Shown here in pieces: positions 25,474 through 29,528 of a DNA stretch of 29,528 nucleotides. Numbering within the stretch: position 1 is the stretch's first letter; each line of letters starts with the position of its first letter. The translations under genes were made by a program, and so were the position numbers. The notes beneath the pieces are model-generated. The model had not been told where the DNA came from and did no database searches. It was given only the letters and a program-made list of their open reading frames with translations. Source of the DNA: Stramenopiles sp. TOSAG23-2 (taxonomy: Eukaryota > Sar); NCBI GenBank assembly GCA_900128395.1, contig LT649381.1:1-29528 (forward strand). Direction: 5' to 3'.

Positions 25474-28197
25474 GTTGTAATTTCGAAATTGATGGTTTTA
25501 AATGTACCATTTCATCGAAAATCAAGGTTTTGAAATTTCGACTTTCCCAATTTTGAGCATACGTATGAATCAATGACCTAAAAATTTGTTGATCTCCATG
25601 ATCATTTTCAAGCTTTAAAATTTTACAAAATATTTTATCAATAACTTTATAATTGTTATTAGCAATCAATGCATTTAATAAATCTTTAATTATTTGTTGA
25701 TACCCATATTCTAGGTCATTGTTGTTAAAATATTCCTGTAACTTTGACAATGATAATAACAGTTCATGTGGGTTACTAATTTCAAAAGAGAGTAAAAGAC
25801 GTATTGTATATCCATCAATAGTATCAATACATTTTATCTTTTCAAAAATTTGCCCTATTGCAATTTGATCTATATTTTGTAATAAAAAACTTATGAAAAA
25901 TCGCTGGAACGATAGCGTATTTGAAAAAATCGATGTGACTAAGTCATCTTGCCATTTATCCAAGTCATAATGAGTAATACTACTCATTTCATTATTTACA
26001 GCAAACGATTTATCAACTGATTGACTTTCTAATATTTGAACATATAAATTTGCCAGCTTATTTCGAAATCGGATTTGTGATGGGTAAGCAATTGTACAAA
26101 TTTCATAAATTTGTACGACAGTTTCTATTTGATCGATTTTCAATATGGAAAATGACCGTAGAAATCCATCCAATTGATCTTGCGACAATTCATTAATGAT
26201 ATCCTTCAACAAGGATACTCCAAGATTGGGATATTTTAAATATATAGCTCTACCAAATGCTGTTAATTTCCAATCGTTTTTTCGCTTTGCTAAATAAAGT
26301 AAAAAAGACACTTTTGACCATCCTGGGAAATTTGTACAAAAACTTTCAAACAATTTATTTATATTTTCCACATTAATTAACTTGTCTAGATTACCATTGT
26401 AATTATCATCGATATGAGTTAAAGCGAAGATTGCACTTAATATTGCCATATTTTCATCTTTCCCTTTTAATTTTGAAAACGATTTATTTGCTAAGAGTAA
26501 ACTTTTTTTCATATTTGAATACTCAATATCTCCACGACTTTCACTAGACATGATAAGGCATGCATAAAATTGTTTTACGTAAACATGATTATTATTAGAT
26601 TTCGTGTCTACGGATATAATATTCATTAGATCCATTTCACCACTTTGTAGCATTGTATAAAAATCTTGTATTTGCTCCAAGCGATCTAAGTTCCATAGCC
26701 AAATTAAATAAATTGGCATGATTGACATATTAGCTTTATTTATTAAAGATATTGCATTTTTAAACGTTAAATTTGATTGTGCTAAACACTTTAGACCATT
26801 GACATTATCATTACTTTTTATAAAATAGTTAACCAAATATACAGACAGTAGCGAAGTTGCACGACACAATTGAAGTTTTTCTAAAAGCACATCGGCTGGT
26901 TTAATATGGTAATTGCGATTACTACCATTTGTTTCTATTGATTTATAATTCAAGACAGCAGATCGTAAATTGACAGAATTATATACATTCAAAAGAACAT
27001 AGTAAAATTGTTTATGTACCGCTACATTTTCTACAGCTTTTGCAATTAAATTTTCACAAATACGATCAATTGGTATAAATTGGAAAACTTGATTAATCAT
27101 GGAGGATCCTCTCGAATTATCCTTTGCATCATTATATTGGTGCAATTCAGGATCCTTTGATGTATCTATATTAATATTATCAGGATCTTTATCTATTTGC
27201 TCATTTGTATTTTCACCACCACCAACACCACCGCTGTCAATATTGCAACTAAATAATCCAAGATACTGTTTTGTTTTCAAAAGCAAATTATTACTTGTAA
27301 CAGCTGAATAATTGTTACTGGGCTGAATAATAGTCAAAAGGCATGGCATCAATCTACTATCACTACCTATGCCATTATTATTATTATCATTATTATTACA
27401 ATTTTTCATGACGGGTACAGTCCATATTTCAACACCAGCAAATGTATTCACATATAAAAATGGCATTTTCACACAGATTGATGAGACACTGGAAGTAAAT
27501 TCATATTTAGTCCAAAACTTTGCATCATAATTTTTTGTAAATTTAGTATCATGATGATCGCTATTTATTTGTACATTGTACAGCCAACCATAACGATTGT
27601 TTACGACAAGTACACCTAACATCTTCTCCATAACATTACATCTACTATTATTATTGTATCTAACATTATTATATGTAAAAGACTGCATTAACGTTTGCAA
27701 TGATGATCCTGCTCTTAATCGTTTCACATTATACTTTCCACCCCCGCCATTTTTTAACATTGAATCTTCACTTCCTATTACGATACAACTAGCCATCGCA
27801 CATGATTTATCAAGCCATTTCCAAGATGATGAATTAGCACGTAACCATAACGATCCTAAAAATTCATTTGCATTTTCATTTACATTATTATTATGTTGAA
27901 AAATCGTATCTTTTCCAGACATATCAATTGAAATTTTGTCATTAGCTTCATATTTTTTACCAAAAGTTCGACTTGTTTCAGGTATTACACTTTTAGACGT
28001 GGATGTATTGACTAAATTTAATTTCAATACAGTCAATTTATCTTCATACACATAACCAATTATATTATCATATATGAAAAAACTTGGTTGATATCGAGAT
28101 GGGTATATTTTAAATCCTATTTCTACATAATGCTCAAAATCAATCCTATCACCAGCAGGGCATTGCCATATATTGACGGTACCACTATCTTGATTTG
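25427..28197 (-). CDS. HPS3: HPS3-like protein (candidate BLOC-2 subunit), 5' incomplete
   Basis: The frame is open from 28198 to the TAA at 25427, about 920 codons, but has no ATG until 27922. Sequence upstream of that ATG is conserved-looking, so the true start lies further 5' in another exon. The residues SGTVNIWQ, then RIDFEHYVEIGFKI and IIGYVYEDKLTVLKLN, follow the order I remember in the N-terminal beta-propeller of HPS3 (a 'DFE' strand, then 'GYVAV', then 'LEVLVLKL'). Later, YEFTSSVSSICVKMPFLYVN with GVEIWTV, and AKAVENVAVHKQFYYVLLNV, fit the middle region; the C-terminal half is a helical solenoid. HPS3 works with HPS5 and HPS6 in BLOC-2, tethering endosomal carriers to lysosome-related organelles. 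A possible 3' splice site (TTAAC branch, AG at 28199-28198) sits at the 5' limit. Asn-rich loops interrupt the propeller. Another trafficking solenoid with a propeller is the main alternative. Confidence 0.6.
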
Positions 28198-28212
28198 CTT
28201 ACATCGATTTAT

Positions 28213-29478
28213 ATGTTAAAAAAACGAAGAAAGATAATTGAAAATAAAGATGCAGCAAAGGCAATTATTATGCCAGGAAAATTATTAATGGGTCAAGATA
28301 AATGGCTGGGAGGTGTATGCTCTCCAGATGGTAAATATATATATGGAGTACCAGGTCATGCAAAGCGAGTATTAAAAATAACAGCTGCAACTGGTGAATA
28401 CGAATTAATCGGACCAGAATACAAAGGTCCATTTAAATGGTTAAGAGGAGTTGAAGTCCCTGCTTCAGTTACTGGTAACAAACAAGAAATTTATTGCATG
28501 CCATCCAATGGAGGAAAATATGGTGTTTTAAAAATATCACCTGATACCGATGCTGTGACAACTATAGGTGGCCCGTTTCCAGGCGATTGGATGTGGCATG
28601 GTGGTGTCTTGTCTGAGATTGATGGTAACATATACGCCATACCATGTAATGCAAATGGTGTATTAAAAATTAATCCACGAACAGACAAAGTTGAAATAAT
28701 AGGTGGACCGTGGCCAAATGAACCAGTCAGACAAAAATGGTATGGTGGCATCATTGGATACGATGGCAATATATACGGTATACCTCAATGTGCATCTGGA
28801 GTATTAAAAATAAATCCACGAACACAAGAATGTACAATAATAGGAATAGAAGAAGTTTCATCGCATGGAGTTGGTGAGAAAATGGGATGGAAATGGCATG
28901 GTGGATTTTGTGATCAAAATACAAATATTATATATGGTATAGCATCAAATGCAGATGCAATATTGAAAATTGATACGAAAACAGATACAGTAACAACAAT
29001 AGGATATCCTTTAAATAGAAATTGGGCACATCGTCAAGATGGTAAATATAAATATTTAGGTGGAGCTATTGGTGGTGATGGATATTGTTATTTTTTCCCT
29101 TGCGATGCGGAACAAGTTTTGCGTGTTGATTTAAAAACAGATGAATGTAAATTGATTGGTCCAAAATTTATGGAAGGTATGAATAAGTGGCAAAATGGTT
29201 TTTTAAGTCAAGATGGATGTATTTATGCAATTCCACAACGAGCTCATGGAATATTGAAAGTTACTCCATCAAAAGATCCAAAAAATATTGATGCAAAGGT
29301 GGAATATCTATATTTTCATAATACAAATTATGATATAATAGATGAAGAGGAAGGGGAATATTTTAAACTACAAAAAGATAAATTTGAAGCAGCTGTTATG
29401 GGAAACGATGGTGTAATGTATTGCATGCCATTAAGAGCAAAAAGAATCGTGAAGATTGTCCCTGGAAGAGAGAGATGA
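28213..29478 (+). CDS. eight-repeat beta-propeller-like protein
   Basis: 421 residues from the first ATG in frame (28213); the frame starts after a TGA at 28174-28176. After a basic head (about 1-28), eight repeats of about 45-50 residues follow the pattern K-W-x-GG-x-x-x-x-DG-x-IYG-x-P-x-x-A-x-x-VLKI-x-P-x-T: for example KWYGGIIGYDGNIYGIPQCA and KWQNGFLSQDGCIYAIPQRA. Repeat 2 carries a longer loop and repeat 8 (KFEAAVMGNDGVMYCMPLRA) is the most diverged. Each repeat likely forms one blade. I know this repeat type from uncharacterised protists' proteins but not its function; no signal peptide or catalytic motif is visible. It is divergent from, and almost touches, the HPS3-like gene, whose 5' end is missing at this point. 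It could begin in another exon too, since no leader of its own separates the two genes. Confidence 0.85.
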   Translation: MLKKRRKIIENKDAAKAIIMPGKLLMGQDKWLGGVCSPDGKYIYGVPGHAKRVLKITAATGEYELIGPEYKGPFKWLRGVEVPASVTGNKQEIYCMPSNGGKYGVLKISPDTDAVTTIGGPFPGDWMWHGGVLSEIDGNIYAIPCNANGVLKINPRTDKVEIIGGPWPNEPVRQKWYGGIIGYDGNIYGIPQCASGVLKINPRTQECTIIGIEEVSSHGVGEKMGWKWHGGFCDQNTNIIYGIASNADAILKIDTKTDTVTTIGYPLNRNWAHRQDGKYKYLGGAIGGDGYCYFFPCDAEQVLRVDLKTDECKLIGPKFMEGMNKWQNGFLSQDGCIYAIPQRAHGILKVTPSKDPKNIDAKVEYLYFHNTNYDIIDEEEGEYFKLQKDKFEAAVMGNDGVMYCMPLRAKRIVKIVPGRER

Positions 29479-29528
29479 TGAAAAAAATATTTTTTTGGTA
29501 ATTTATGATACGAAGGGAACAGTAAAAA
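29479..29528. other. 3' flank of the propeller gene
   Basis: Fifty AT-rich bases including A7 and T7 runs. Nothing is supported beyond 3' UTR. Confidence 0.4.

Noticed and set aside
1-29528. tRNA, rRNA, snRNA genes or CRISPR arrays
   Set aside because: I looked for T-loop (GTTCRA), U1/U2/U5/U6 core motifs and regularly spaced repeats in all gaps and found none that hold up. The minisatellites have no spacers.
1-29528. Non-standard genetic code
   Set aside because: Recognisable genes end at TAA or TGA at the expected place and no conserved region needs a stop to be read through.

Overview
The window is from an AT-rich, gene-dense nuclear genome of a microbial eukaryote. The evidence is eukaryote-only proteins (a CSB/Rad26 remodeller, the oligosaccharyltransferase subunit OST1, SFT2, a TLC protein, likely BLOC subunits), no ribosome-binding sites or operons, and intergenic DNA full of A/T runs and CA, TC and AT microsatellites. 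Coding regions carry Asn, Ser and Asp/Glu runs from AAT, AGT and GAT repeats. TAA, TAG-free coding frames and TGA stops fit the standard code. Almost every gene reads as one uninterrupted frame, so introns are rare. I cannot name the species. The 'DG-x-IYG-x-P' propeller and the multi-repeat channel made me think of stramenopile-type protists, but that is an inference.

Layout. 1-127 may be the end of an upstream gene. 300-1280 (+) is a coiled-coil protein resembling dysbindin (BLOC-1). 1612-2484 (-) is S-formylglutathione hydrolase. 2995-4284 (+) is a secreted methyltransferase-fold protein. 5031-5543 (+) is SFT2. 5867-7678 (-) is an ankyrin protein. 8232-10220 (-) is an armadillo-repeat protein with an unusual C-terminal domain. 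10731-14438 (+) is CSB/ERCC6/Rad26. 14704-15537 (-) is a TLC-domain membrane protein. 16370-17701 (+) is OST1. 17855-18877 (-) is an unrecognised basic protein. 19845-24899 (+) is a four-repeat cyclic-nucleotide-type cation channel. 25427-28197 (-) is a 5'-incomplete HPS3-like (BLOC-2) protein. 28213-29478 (+) is an eight-repeat propeller protein. Genes mostly alternate in strand, giving convergent and divergent pairs; there is no sign of a functional cluster, apart from two candidate lysosome-related-organelle factors (dysbindin-like and HPS3-like) at opposite ends.

Most worth a second look: the four-repeat channel with a chemically asymmetric pore and only two, unequal, nucleotide-binding domains; the armadillo protein whose N-terminus resembles the histone H3 tail, with four near-identical 44-residue repeats, a possible permuted papain-like domain and a C-terminal nuclear-localisation-type cluster; OST1 ending just before its expected membrane anchor; the HPS3-like gene losing its 5' part exactly where an opposite-strand gene begins; and two separate ~110-bp tandem duplications at the facing 3' ends of one convergent gene pair.
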